Assembly: GCF_036192275.1 (NCBI RefSeq)
Contig: NZ_CP108088.1
Location: 7,798,001 to 7,862,000 of the forward strand
DNA: 64,000 nucleotides
Direction of reading: 5' to 3'
Source: Streptomyces sp. NBC_00250
GTDB taxonomy: Bacteria; Actinomycetota; Actinomycetes; Streptomycetales; Streptomycetaceae
The position numbers and the translations under genes are program-made. Positions 33,514 to 41,190 of this stretch are shown piece by piece (positions within the stretch are counted from its first letter, which is position 1; each line of letters begins with the position of its first letter). The notes under the pieces were generated by a model. That model worked only from the letters and a program-made list of their open reading frames with translations, ran no database searches and was not told the origin of the DNA.

Positions 33514-33677
33514 GGGCACGCTCCTGATGGGTGCGACGTTACGACTGTAGGACGGCGTTCGGCGTATGTCGTGGTACGGCGAACGCACCGCCGATCCTAC
33601 GGCGCGGGCCTCTGGCTACCGCGCCGTAGGATGCGTCAGGAGCAGACCACCGGTCGGATCAGGAGCAGAAGCACATC

Positions 33678-35261
33678 GTGAGCAGCGAGCAAGCGGAGAA
33701 CGCCGGTCCGGAGAACACCGCGCCCGAAGGCGCGACTCCTGAGGGCATCGGTGCGGAGGCGGCGACGGACGAGGTCACGGACGCGGTCGAGAACGGGGCC
33801 GCGGACGACGTCACGGACGCGGCCCTCGCGCACGTCACGTCCGACGGAGCGGCGCCGGACCTCGAAGTCGAGGCGGACGCCGTGGTCGAGGCGGACCTCG
33901 ACGGCGCGGCGGCAGGTGAGCCCGAGGCGGCCGAGGTCTGGGACGTCGTGGTCGTCGGCGCGGGACCGGCAGGCGCGTCCGCGGCCTACGCGGCGGCCGT
34001 CGCGGGACGTCGGGTGCTGCTCCTGGAGAAGTCCGAGCTGCCCCGGTACAAGACCTGCGGCGGCGGCATCATCGGCCCCTCCCGCGACTGCCTGCCGCCC
34101 GGCTTCGAACTGCCCCTCCAGGACCGGGTGCACGCCGTCACCTTCTCCCTGGACGGACGCTTCGCCCGGACCCGCCGCTCGCGGAAGATGCTGTTCGGGC
34201 TCATCAACCGCCCCGAGTTCGACGCGCAGCTCGTCGAGCACGCTCAGAAGGCCGGTGCCGAACTGCGGACCGGGGCCACGGTGACCCGCGTGGAGCAGCA
34301 CGGCCCGGCGGTCCCGGACCGGCGGACCGTCGCCGTGGTCCTCGCCGACGGGGAGACCGTGCTCGCGCGCGCGGTCATCGGTGCCGACGGCAGCGCCAGC
34401 CGGATAGGCGCTCATGTGGGGGTGAAGCTCGGTCAGGTCGACCTGGGCCTTGAGGCGGAGATCCCCGTGCCGCCGTCCGTGGCCGAGGACTGGAAGGGCC
34501 GTGTCCTCATCGACTGGGGCCCGATGCCCGGCAGTTACGGATGGGTCTTCCCGAAGGGCGACACACTGACCGTCGGCGTCATCTCGGCGCGCGGCGAGGG
34601 CGCCGCCACCAAGCGGTACATGGAGGACTTCGTCGCCCGGCTCGGCCTCTCCGGCTTCGAGCCCACGATCTCCTCCGGTCATCTGACGCGCTGCCGCACC
34701 GACGACTCGCCGCTCTCCCGCGGCCGGGTCCTCGTCTGTGGTGACGCGGCGGGGCTCCTGGAGCCGTGGACGCGAGAGGGCATCTCGTACGCGCTCCGCT
34801 CGGGCCGGCTCGCCGGCGAGTGGGCGGTACGGGTCGCCGAGGCCAACGACGCGGTCGACGCCCGGCGTCAGGCCCTGAACTACGCCTTCGCCATCAAGGC
34901 CGGCCTCGGTGTCGAGATGGCCGTCGGTCGGCGGATGCTCGCCGTCTTCGAGCGGCGGCCGGGTCTGCTGCACGCGACGCTCACGGGGCTGCGGCCGGCG
35001 TGGAACGCGTTCGCGGACATCACTCGGGGCTCGGCGACGCTCGGCGGCATGGTCCGCTCGAACGGCATGGCCCGGCGGGCCCTTGAAATCCTCGACAAGC
35101 GCATGGACACCTCGACCGGAGTCGGCCCGGCGGGCCGGGGGGTCGGCCAGCGGGAGCGATCGGCGCCGGAGGCCTCCGACAGCCCGGAGTTGTCGGCGGG
35201 CACGGCGGCTTCCGCGAGTCCTGAGGCTTCCGCGAGTCCGGAAGCTCCGGAAGTGGTCTGA
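33678..35261 (+). CDS. Geranylgeranyl-reductase-family flavoprotein with acidic N-terminal extension
   Basis: 527 residues. Residues 1-87 are an Ala/Glu/Asp-rich, low-complexity extension without a signal peptide. The FAD domain follows: VVVVGAGPAGASAAYAAAV (about 90-108), LLLEKSELPRYKTCGGGI (family signature), and RVLVCGDAAGLLEPWTREGISYAL (about 352-375). The family reduces isoprenoid double bonds (archaeal lipids, menaquinone side chains, phytyl groups) or works in related routes. GTG at 33678 follows aggagcag at a long distance. The C-terminal tail (ASASPEASASPEAP) is a small internal repeat, and the stop is part of a 12-bp repeat. Confidence 0.85.
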   Translation: MSSEQAENAGPENTAPEGATPEGIGAEAATDEVTDAVENGAADDVTDAALAHVTSDGAAPDLEVEADAVVEADLDGAAAGEPEAAEVWDVVVVGAGPAGASAAYAAAVAGRRVLLLEKSELPRYKTCGGGIIGPSRDCLPPGFELPLQDRVHAVTFSLDGRFARTRRSRKMLFGLINRPEFDAQLVEHAQKAGAELRTGATVTRVEQHGPAVPDRRTVAVVLADGETVLARAVIGADGSASRIGAHVGVKLGQVDLGLEAEIPVPPSVAEDWKGRVLIDWGPMPGSYGWVFPKGDTLTVGVISARGEGAATKRYMEDFVARLGLSGFEPTISSGHLTRCRTDDSPLSRGRVLVCGDAAGLLEPWTREGISYALRSGRLAGEWAVRVAEANDAVDARRQALNYAFAIKAGLGVEMAVGRRMLAVFERRPGLLHATLTGLRPAWNAFADITRGSATLGGMVRSNGMARRALEILDKRMDTSTGVGPAGRGVGQRERSAPEASDSPELSAGTAASASPEASASPEAPEVV

Positions 35262-35289
35262 CAAATGGTCTGACAAGTGGTCTGACGCA
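35254..35289. repeat. Three 12-bp repeats carrying three in-frame stop codons
   Basis: Copies tggtctgacaaa, tggtctgacaag and tggtctgacgca at 35254, 35266 and 35278. The period is a multiple of three, so TGA recurs in frame at 35259, 35271 and 35283. The gene stop is the first. Confidence 0.9.
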
Positions 35290-35348
35290 GCTGTTCGGCA
35301 AGGCTGCCTGACGAAGAGTGGTGGACGGGCTCCGCCGCTCCGGCCGGT

Positions 35349-35870
35349 TCACGCGGCGGGAGTGGTGGGGCCCGTCGGCGTGATGCGGAAGACGGGGTGC
35401 TTCGGGGCGATGGCGCGCAGCTCCTCGTCGGAGGAGTCGGGGCCGACGCCGCCGAAGAAGACGCCGACCTCGGCCTTCCAGCGCTTGAGGTAGGCGCGCA
35501 GCAGGGCGGGCTTGTCGTCGTCGGCCACCTCGACGGCGGTGAAGTCCTGTACGTGCTTGCCGAGGATCAGCCGGCCGCCGCCGGCGGCCCGCATGTTGTG
35601 GGTCCACTGGACGTGCCCGCGGGGAGCGACCAGGTACCGGTCGCCGTCCAGTGTCAGGAGGTTGACGGGGGTACGTCGCCACTCACCGCTCTTGCGGCCG
35701 CGGACGGCGAGCACGCGGGATCCCCAGACGCTGAAGCCGCGCCGGGTCATCCAGGCGACCGTGCGGTTGAGGACGTTGATCGTGAGCCAGCCCGGCTTCA
35801 TGACGTGGGCGGCGGGGGAGCCGGTGGAGTCGTTCGAGCCGGCGGAGTCGGTGGTGGACCGGTCGGACAT
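35349..35870 (-). CDS. Nitroreductase-family deazaflavin (F420)-dependent oxidoreductase (Ddn-like)
   Basis: 173 residues. Split barrel of the Ddn family: RGFSVWGSRVLAVRGRKSGEWRRTPVNLLTLDGDRYLV, then APRGHVQWTHNMRAAGGGRLILG, the F420-binding features of this group. Members use reduced F420 to reduce quinones, nitroimidazoles or other acceptors. ATG at 35870 with an ideal AGGAGG; the first 25 residues are a Ser/Thr-rich tail. It is divergent from a TetR regulator with two matching operators between them, so it is probably induced by a ligand of that TetR. Confidence 0.88.
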   Translation of the reverse strand: MSDRSTTDSAGSNDSTGSPAAHVMKPGWLTINVLNRTVAWMTRRGFSVWGSRVLAVRGRKSGEWRRTPVNLLTLDGDRYLVAPRGHVQWTHNMRAAGGGRLILGKHVQDFTAVEVADDDKPALLRAYLKRWKAEVGVFFGGVGPDSSDEELRAIAPKHPVFRITPTGPTTPAA

Positions 35871-35964
35871 GGGGTTCCTCCTGCGAAGTCTGCGGAATCC
35901 GCTGATCTGAGGATCTGCGGAATCGACGGGGGTGCGGCGACTGCTGACCACGAGACCAAAGTGT

Positions 35965-36028
35965 GAGCACTGCTCTCGCTTGACATCAGTGTGCACGGAT
36001 CGCCGCTCACAAGCAAGAGCGGTGCTCT
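35965..36028. promoter_or_regulatory. Twin TetR operators between Ddn-like gene and tetR
   Basis: GAGC act GCTC at 35965-35975 and AGAGC ggt GCTCT at 36016-36028, centres 52 bp apart, plus a half-site GCTCTCC just before the tetR ATG. A TTGACA (35980-35985) lies between the two. The shared GAGC-n3-GCTC core makes one regulator binding both very likely. Confidence 0.65.
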
Positions 36029-36068
36029 CGTTTCGTATCGGCGCTCCGAAAATGGCACACTGCTCTCC

Positions 36069-36764
36069 ATGACGACCGTTCGAGGAGCCCGCGCCCGCGC
36101 CCGCATCGAGATCACCGCCGCCATCAAGGACGAGGCCCGCACCCAGCTCGCCGCCGAAGGTGCCGCCAAGCTGTCCCTCCGGGCCGTGGCCCGCGAGCTG
36201 GGCATGGTGTCCTCCGCGCTCTACCGCTACTTCCCGAGCCGTGACGACCTGCTCACCGCACTGATCGTCGACGCCTACGACGCCATCGGCGCCGCCGCCG
36301 AACAGGCCGCCGCCGAGACCGCCCGGCAGCGCCCCCTGGACCGCTGGACCGCCGTCTGCCGAGCGGTCCGCACCTGGGCCGTCGCCCACCCGCACGAGTA
36401 CGCCCTGATCTACGGCTCCCCGGTGCCCGGCTACACGGCACCCCAGGACACCATCGTCCCCGCCTCCCGCGTCGGCCTCGTCCTCATCGAGACCGCGCGC
36501 AGCGCGCACACCGGGGAGGGTGTCGCCCTGCCCCCGCTCCCGGAGGCGCTGAGCCCCGAAGCCGCCCGTATGGCCGCCGACATCGCCCCGGACCTCCCGC
36601 CGGCGCTCGCGGTCGCGCTGGTCGCCGCCTGGTCGCAGCTCTTCGGCCTCGTCTCGTTCGAGGTCTTCGGCCACTTCCACAACATCGTGGAGGACCGCGA
36701 CACCTTCTTCGCGACGGCGGCCCGCCGCCTCGGCCAGGACGTGGGCCTGCTGCCGCGCGGCTGA
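36069..36764 (+). CDS. TetR/AcrR-family regulator with C-terminal WHG-type domain
   Basis: 231 residues. The HTH (about 12-60) reads TAAIKDEARTQLAAEGAAKLSLRAVARELGMVSSALYRYFPSR. The ligand domain has AVAHPHEYALIYGSPVPGY, usual in the TetR_C/WHG group, and LFGLVSFEVFGHF. ATG at 36069; upstream in-frame codons would run into the operators. It is divergent from the Ddn-like oxidoreductase and probably represses it and itself. The last codons form one arm of its own terminator. Confidence 0.88.
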   Translation: MTTVRGARARARIEITAAIKDEARTQLAAEGAAKLSLRAVARELGMVSSALYRYFPSRDDLLTALIVDAYDAIGAAAEQAAAETARQRPLDRWTAVCRAVRTWAVAHPHEYALIYGSPVPGYTAPQDTIVPASRVGLVLIETARSAHTGEGVALPPLPEALSPEAARMAADIAPDLPPALAVALVAAWSQLFGLVSFEVFGHFHNIVEDRDTFFATAARRLGQDVGLLPRG

Positions 36765-36788
36765 GAGTCGCGCGGCAGCGGGCCCACG
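36742..36788 (+). terminator. Terminator whose left arm is coding
   Basis: 18-bp stem with one wobble: 36742-36759 (last codons of the TetR gene) with 36771-36788. The stop codon lies in the 11-base loop. Confidence 0.75.
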
Positions 36789-36849
36789 GAGCAATGCGGC
36801 CCGGGGTGCGTCAGTCCACGACGGGGCTGCGGCGTTCGACGGCCTTCGA

Positions 36850-37010
36850 GTGGAGGGCGAGCCGGGCGCGGACACCCGCCTCGACCACCTCGGCGTCGGG
36901 GTCCCGGCAGGGAACCCTGGGAGGTCTACGTGGTCAAGGCCGACGCCGACACCCTCGAAAAGGCCGCCGGTGCGCCCGAGGCCCGCTGCACCACCACGGG
37001 CCGCCGATGA
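36850..37010 (+). pseudogene. Decayed ArsI/CadI-family metalloenzyme fragment
   Basis: Two pieces of the ArsI/CadI glyoxalase-fold family are recognisable in different frames. From 36850: VEGEPGADTRLDHLGVGV, the middle strand block with the metal His. From 36903, one frame over: PGREPWEVYVVKADADTL then EKAAGAPEARC and a stop at 37008, the C-terminal end. The stretch that normally lies between them, with the CC motif, is missing, and no N-terminal part is seen. Intact members handle arsenicals or heavy metals. This is a remnant with an internal deletion and frameshift, and no arsenic genes are near. Confidence 0.7.
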
Positions 37011-37093
37011 TCCCGTCTACTCCGGCGGGAGTAGGGGCGACCACCCCGTCGGGCTGACGTCTTCGCGGGACGCCCACGGCTAGCGTGGCGGGC

Positions 37094-38311
37094 ATGGAAC
37101 AGGAGTGGACGGCCGGGCGCGGCTCGTGGGGCCGGTGGCAGCGCGGGGACAGCGGCGGGGGCCTGCCCTGGCGGTCCACGGTCCTGATCGCCGTGGTCGT
37201 CATGGCGGGGACCGGGTTCGCCGCGAGGAACCAGCCGGACCGGGAGGCACTCGACGCACTCGGGCGGGCCCTGCTGCTCCTCGGGGCGGCTCCGCTGTTG
37301 TTCCGTCACCGGTGGCCGGTGCCGGTGGTGTTCGGCGTCGCTGCCGTCACCCTCGGCTATCTCGTGGCGGGATACCCGTACGGCCCGGTCTTCGTCATGG
37401 TCGCCGTCGCCTGCTTCGCGGCCGTCGTGCACGGTCACCGGACCGCCGCCGCGTGGGCCCTCGGCCTGCTGTGGGCGGGCCATCTGCTGCTCTCGCACTG
37501 GCTCTACCGCTGGCTGCCCCCGGCGGGCGACGGGCCCGCGCCCTGGGGGCAGGAGCTTCCCGCCGCCGCGTTCGCCTTCGCCGTACTGGCCGTCTCGGAA
37601 ACGGTCCGGGTGCGCCGCGAGCAGCGGGCGCAGCTCCGTGCCGACCGCGCTGCCGCCGAGCGGCGCCGCGCCGACGAGGAACGGCTCCGCATCGCCCGGG
37701 AACTCCACGACGTGCTCGCCCACTCGATCTCCGTGATCAACGTGCAGGCCGGGGTCGGCCTCGCGCTCCTGGACTCGGACCCCGAGCAGGCCCGCACCGC
37801 GCTGACCACCATCAAGGCGGCCAGCAAGGAGGCGCTCGGCGAGGTCAGGCAGGTCCTCGACACCCTCCGTACCCGCGGCGACGCGCCCCGCGCCCCCGCC
37901 CCGGGTCTCGACCGGCTCCCCGAGCTCGTCGAACAGGCCGCCGCCGCGGGCCTCACCGTCACGGTCGCGACGACCGGCCCGAGGGCCGACCTGCCGCCCG
38001 GCGCCGACCTCGCCGCCTTCCGGATCGTGCAGGAGGCGCTCACCAACGTGGTGCGCCACTCCGGTTCGCGTACGGCGCGGGTACGCGTCGGGTACGGCTC
38101 GGGGCGCCTGGACCTGACGGTCGACGACGACGGTCCCGCCACGGGCACCGAGGCGGGCGGCAGCGGCAACGGTCTCGCCGGCATGCGGGAGCGGGCCGCG
38201 GCCCTCGGTGGCACCATCGAGGCGGGCGCCCGCCCGGACGGCGGCTTCCGCGTCCACGCCGTACTCCGGCTCCGCCAGGAGGAGCCCCCGTCACCGCAGG
38301 AGACCCCGTGA
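37094..38311 (+). CDS. Sensor histidine kinase (NarL-partner, HisKA_3 type)
   Basis: 405 residues. Membrane part with about five helices (about 26-175), then a coiled stretch of Arg/Glu, the dimerisation motif RIARELHDVLAHSISVINVQAG with phospho-His at about 204, and a HATPase domain (QEALTNVVRHSG N-box, DDDGP, GNGLAGMRERAAALGG G-box). The signal is unknown. ATG at 37094 stands 7 bases after TAGCGT (37081-37086) and has no ribosome site, so the transcript may be leaderless. The response regulator overlaps its end by GTGA. Confidence 0.92.
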   Translation: MEQEWTAGRGSWGRWQRGDSGGGLPWRSTVLIAVVVMAGTGFAARNQPDREALDALGRALLLLGAAPLLFRHRWPVPVVFGVAAVTLGYLVAGYPYGPVFVMVAVACFAAVVHGHRTAAAWALGLLWAGHLLLSHWLYRWLPPAGDGPAPWGQELPAAAFAFAVLAVSETVRVRREQRAQLRADRAAAERRRADEERLRIARELHDVLAHSISVINVQAGVGLALLDSDPEQARTALTTIKAASKEALGEVRQVLDTLRTRGDAPRAPAPGLDRLPELVEQAAAAGLTVTVATTGPRADLPPGADLAAFRIVQEALTNVVRHSGSRTARVRVGYGSGRLDLTVDDDGPATGTEAGGSGNGLAGMRERAAALGGTIEAGARPDGGFRVHAVLRLRQEEPPSPQETP

Positions 38312-38973
38312 TCAGAGTGCTGCTCGCCGACGACCAGTCGCTGGTCCGGGCGGGGTTCCGCGCGCTGCTCGACGCCCAGCCGGACATCGAGGTGGCGGGC
38401 GAGGCCGCAGACGGCGGCGAGGCGGTGGAACGGGTGCGCGCCCTGCGCCCCGACGTCGTCCTCATGGACATCCGGATGCCCGGGCTCGACGGTCTTGAGG
38501 CCACCCGCCGCATCACGGACGACCCGGACCTCGCCGAGATCCGGGTCGTCATGCTGACCACCTTCGAACTCGACGAGTACGTCTTCGAGGCGATCCGTGC
38601 CGGCGCCTCCGGCTTCCTGGTCAAGGACACCGAGCCGGAGGAACTGCTACGGGCGGTGCGTGCCGTCGTCCACGGCGACGCGCTGCTCTCCCCGGGCGTC
38701 ACCCGCCGGCTGATCGAGGAGTTCGCGGCCCGCTCCAAGGCCCCGGGAGCCACGGCGGCCCTCGGCGCGCTGACCGAGCGGGAGCGGGAGGTGATGGCAC
38801 TGGTCGGCATCGGCCTGTCGAACGAGGAGATCGCCCGCAGACTGGTCGTCAGCCCACTCACCGCCAAGACCCACGTCAGCCGCGCCATGGTGAAGCTCGG
38901 CGCCCGGGACCGGGCCCAACTCGTCGTCCTGGCCTACGAGTCGGGACTCGTACGCCCAGGCTGGCTCGGCTGA
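38308..38973 (+). CDS. NarL/FixJ-family response regulator
   Basis: 221 residues. Receiver domain at 1-120: LLADDQSLVRAGF (acidic pair), DVVLMDIRMPGLDG with phospho-acceptor Asp54, MLTTFELDEYV (Thr switch) and GFLVKDT (Lys). C-terminal LuxR HTH at about 150-212: LTEREREVMALVGIGLSNEEIARRL, TAKTHVSRAMVKLGARDRAQ. GTG at 38308 overlaps the kinase stop (GTGA), so the two are translated together. Targets cannot be read from the window. A strong hairpin follows. Confidence 0.94.
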   Translation: MIRVLLADDQSLVRAGFRALLDAQPDIEVAGEAADGGEAVERVRALRPDVVLMDIRMPGLDGLEATRRITDDPDLAEIRVVMLTTFELDEYVFEAIRAGASGFLVKDTEPEELLRAVRAVVHGDALLSPGVTRRLIEEFAARSKAPGATAALGALTEREREVMALVGIGLSNEEIARRLVVSPLTAKTHVSRAMVKLGARDRAQLVVLAYESGLVRPGWLG

Positions 38974-39079
38974 TCCCCGGGAGACGTCCGGAGAGTCCGC
39001 GCCTCGCCGGTTCCGCTCGCGGACGGCCGCCGGTGGGGCGGGCGTGGCAACGGCGGGCGCGGCGACGGCGGGCGCGCAT

Positions 39080-39118
39080 GCGGATCTCGCCGGGCGGTAC
39101 GCGCCCGGCGAGATCCGC
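39080..39118. terminator. Bidirectional terminator hairpin
   Basis: Perfect 16-bp stem (39080-39095 with 39103-39118) and 7-base loop between the response regulator and the convergent MFS gene. Confidence 0.88.
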
Positions 39119-39132
39119 GAGGAAGGCGCCTC

Positions 39133-40686
39133 CTAGTCGCGGGCCGCGACCTTCGCCGGGGCGCTCTCGATGGCCGTACCGCTCTCGGCGGCGGCCGTGG
39201 TGCTCGCTCCCGACGGCGTGGAGCGGGCGACGACGATCGACGGCTCGCCGCCCTGCTCCCGCTTCGTCCGGAGTCCCGGCAGTGTGACGAGCAGCCCGGC
39301 CAGAGCGATGACCGTGACCACGGCCAGACCCGGACGGAAACTGTCCAGGACCGCCTGCGGGGATGCGTTCGCCCCGCCGCCGTCCGCCGTGATCACGGCG
39401 GTGACGACGGCGAGGAACAGCGCGCCGCCGACCTGGATCGAGGTGTTGAGCAGCCCGGACACCATGCCCTGCTCGTCGTCGTCGACCCCGTTGGTGGCCT
39501 GGATGTTGAGCGAGGGGAACACCAGCGCGCAGGCCGCGCCGAGCAGCAGCATCGAGGGCAGGACGACGGCGGCGTACTGCGGGGTGAGGGAGATCCGCAG
39601 GAACAGCGCGTACGCGACGACGAGCAGGGTGAAGCCGACGGCGATCACCCGGGGTGTGCCGAAGCGGTCCACGAGGCCGCCGATCTTCGTGGAGGAGAGC
39701 GCCACGAGCACACCGGCGGGGAGGAAGGCGAGGGCCGTCTGGAGCGCGGACCAGTGCAGCAGTGACTGCATGTACTGGGTGACGATGAACTGGAAGGCGA
39801 CGTACGAGCCGAAGAACGCCGCCGCGCCGAGCTGGGCCCGCACCTGTGAGCCGGAGCGCAGCACTCCGAGTCGTACGAGGGGACTCGCGCTGCGCCGCTC
39901 GATCAGGACGAAGGCGACGAGCAGCGCGGCGGCCACCGCGAAGGACAGCAGGGTGCGTACGGAGGTCCAGCCCGTCTCGGGGGCCTGGACGACGGTGAAG
40001 ACGAGCAGCAGCATCGCGGCCGTGCCGGTGACGGCGCCCGGCAGGTCGTAGCCGCCGGAGGAGTTCTCGCGGGCGCTGTGCGGGATGAGGCGCAGGGCGA
40101 AGACGAGGGCGATGAGGGCGACGGGGGCGGGGAGCAGCATCGTCCAGCGCCAGCTCAGCTCGGTGAGGAGACCGGACAGGACCAGGCCCATGGAGAAGCC
40201 GGTGGCGGCGCAGGTGGTGTAGATGGACAGGGCCCGGTTGCGCTGCGGGCCCTCCTTGAAGGTCGTCGTGATGATCGACAGACCGGCGGGGGCGGTGAAG
40301 GCGGCGCTCAGCCCCTTGATGAACCGGCTGGCGATCAGCAGCGGCCCGGAGTCGACGAGCCCGCCGAGGAGGGAGGCGAGCGCGAAGACGGCGAGTGCGA
40401 TGAGGAAGACCCGCCGCCGGCCGAGCAGATCGGCCGCGCGGCCGCCGAGGAGGAGCAGGCCTCCGTAGCCGAGGATGTAGCCGCTCACGATCCACTGGAG
40501 GGTGGCGGTGGAGAGACCGAGGTCGGTGGCGATGGAGGGCAGGGCGACGCCGACCATGGAGACGTCGAGGGCGTCGAGGAACATCGCGGCGCAGAGCACG
40601 AGCAGGGTGCCCCAGAGGCGCGGACTCCAGCGTTCCTGCACGGAGTCGGACACGCCGGTGGGCGCGTCGGTGAGCGGAGAGGTCAT
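39133..40686 (-). CDS. MFS drug transporter, 14-helix DHA2 type
   Basis: 517 residues, about 14 membrane helices. MFS motif C/A features: LDALDVSMVGVALPSIATDLG at helix 1, WIVSGYILGYGGLLLLGGRAADLLGRRRVFL (motif A), SRFIKGLSAAFTAPAGLSI and SMGLVLSGLLTELSWRWTMLLPAPVALIAL. This resembles the EmrB/QacA proton antiporters that export drugs and antibiotics. ATG at 40686. The C-terminal tail is Ser/Thr/Ala-rich. It is divergent from a MarR regulator with a palindrome between, the usual setup for an inducible efflux pump. The substrate is unknown. Confidence 0.9.
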   Translation of the reverse strand: MTSPLTDAPTGVSDSVQERWSPRLWGTLLVLCAAMFLDALDVSMVGVALPSIATDLGLSTATLQWIVSGYILGYGGLLLLGGRAADLLGRRRVFLIALAVFALASLLGGLVDSGPLLIASRFIKGLSAAFTAPAGLSIITTTFKEGPQRNRALSIYTTCAATGFSMGLVLSGLLTELSWRWTMLLPAPVALIALVFALRLIPHSARENSSGGYDLPGAVTGTAAMLLLVFTVVQAPETGWTSVRTLLSFAVAAALLVAFVLIERRSASPLVRLGVLRSGSQVRAQLGAAAFFGSYVAFQFIVTQYMQSLLHWSALQTALAFLPAGVLVALSSTKIGGLVDRFGTPRVIAVGFTLLVVAYALFLRISLTPQYAAVVLPSMLLLGAACALVFPSLNIQATNGVDDDEQGMVSGLLNTSIQVGGALFLAVVTAVITADGGGANASPQAVLDSFRPGLAVVTVIALAGLLVTLPGLRTKREQGGEPSIVVARSTPSGASTTAAAESGTAIESAPAKVAARD

Positions 40687-40711
40687 GGGCAGGACAGTAC
40701 ATGCACATGCA

Positions 40712-40731
40712 TTGAATGCGAGTGCATTTAA
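40712..40731. promoter_or_regulatory. MarR-type operator
   Basis: TTGAATGC gagt GCATTTAA: 8-bp arms with one mismatch, in a stretch crowded with TGCAT/ATGCA half-sites (40700-40740). It lies between the divergent MFS and MarR genes. Confidence 0.7.
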
Positions 40732-40773
40732 TTCCCATGCAACAAAAGGGGTCGTTTCTGCTAACGTGCGGCC

Positions 40774-41172
40774 ATGGCAGCGAACAAGTCCGAACGCGCG
40801 CTCGTGGACGAGTGGCGTGACGTCCTCGCCCTGCACGCCCGTACGACCTGTGAGCTCGACCGGGCGCTCCATCCGTACGGACTCGGTGCCAGCGACTTCG
40901 AGGTCCTCGACGTCCTCGCCGAGGGTGCGGCGGAGGACGGCCCGGCCTCCTGGCGTGTCCAGGAGCTGGCCGGGCGCGTCCATCTCAGCCAGAGCGCCCT
41001 CTCCCGGCTGATCGCACGCCTGGAGAAGGACGGCCTGGTCCTGCGGGGGATGTGCGCCGAGGACCGGCGGGGCGTCCAGGTGAAGCTGACCGACAAGGGT
41101 CTGGCCCGCCATACCGAGGTGCGACCGCTCCAGCGCGACGTACTCACCCGGATGCTGGACGGGGCGGCCTGA
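40774..41172 (+). CDS. MarR-family transcriptional regulator
   Basis: 132 residues, the normal size. Winged helix: LDRALHPYGLGASDFEVLDVL, VQELAGRVHLSQSALSRLIARLEKDGLV as recognition helix and start of the wing, then MCAEDRRGVQVKLTDKG. A single Cys in ARTTCELD and one in RGMCAED could sense thiol stress, but that is speculative. ATG at 40774 is 7 bases after TAACGT (40762-40767) with no Shine-Dalgarno sequence, so probably leaderless. It controls the divergent MFS pump and its own gene, by the palindrome. Confidence 0.9.
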   Translation: MAANKSERALVDEWRDVLALHARTTCELDRALHPYGLGASDFEVLDVLAEGAAEDGPASWRVQELAGRVHLSQSALSRLIARLEKDGLVLRGMCAEDRRGVQVKLTDKGLARHTEVRPLQRDVLTRMLDGAA

Positions 41173-41190
41173 GCCGTCCGGGGTTCAGGA

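Noticed and set aside
30868..33681. A 937-residue open frame on the plus strand
   Set aside because: It runs out of frame through the Nudix fusion, the 13-bp array and antisense to the M20 gene. No protein features.
39133..41112. Longer start for the DHA2 pump (frame open to 41112)
   Set aside because: The extra part is antisense to marR and crosses the operator; the ATG at 40686 starts a normal MFS N-terminus.
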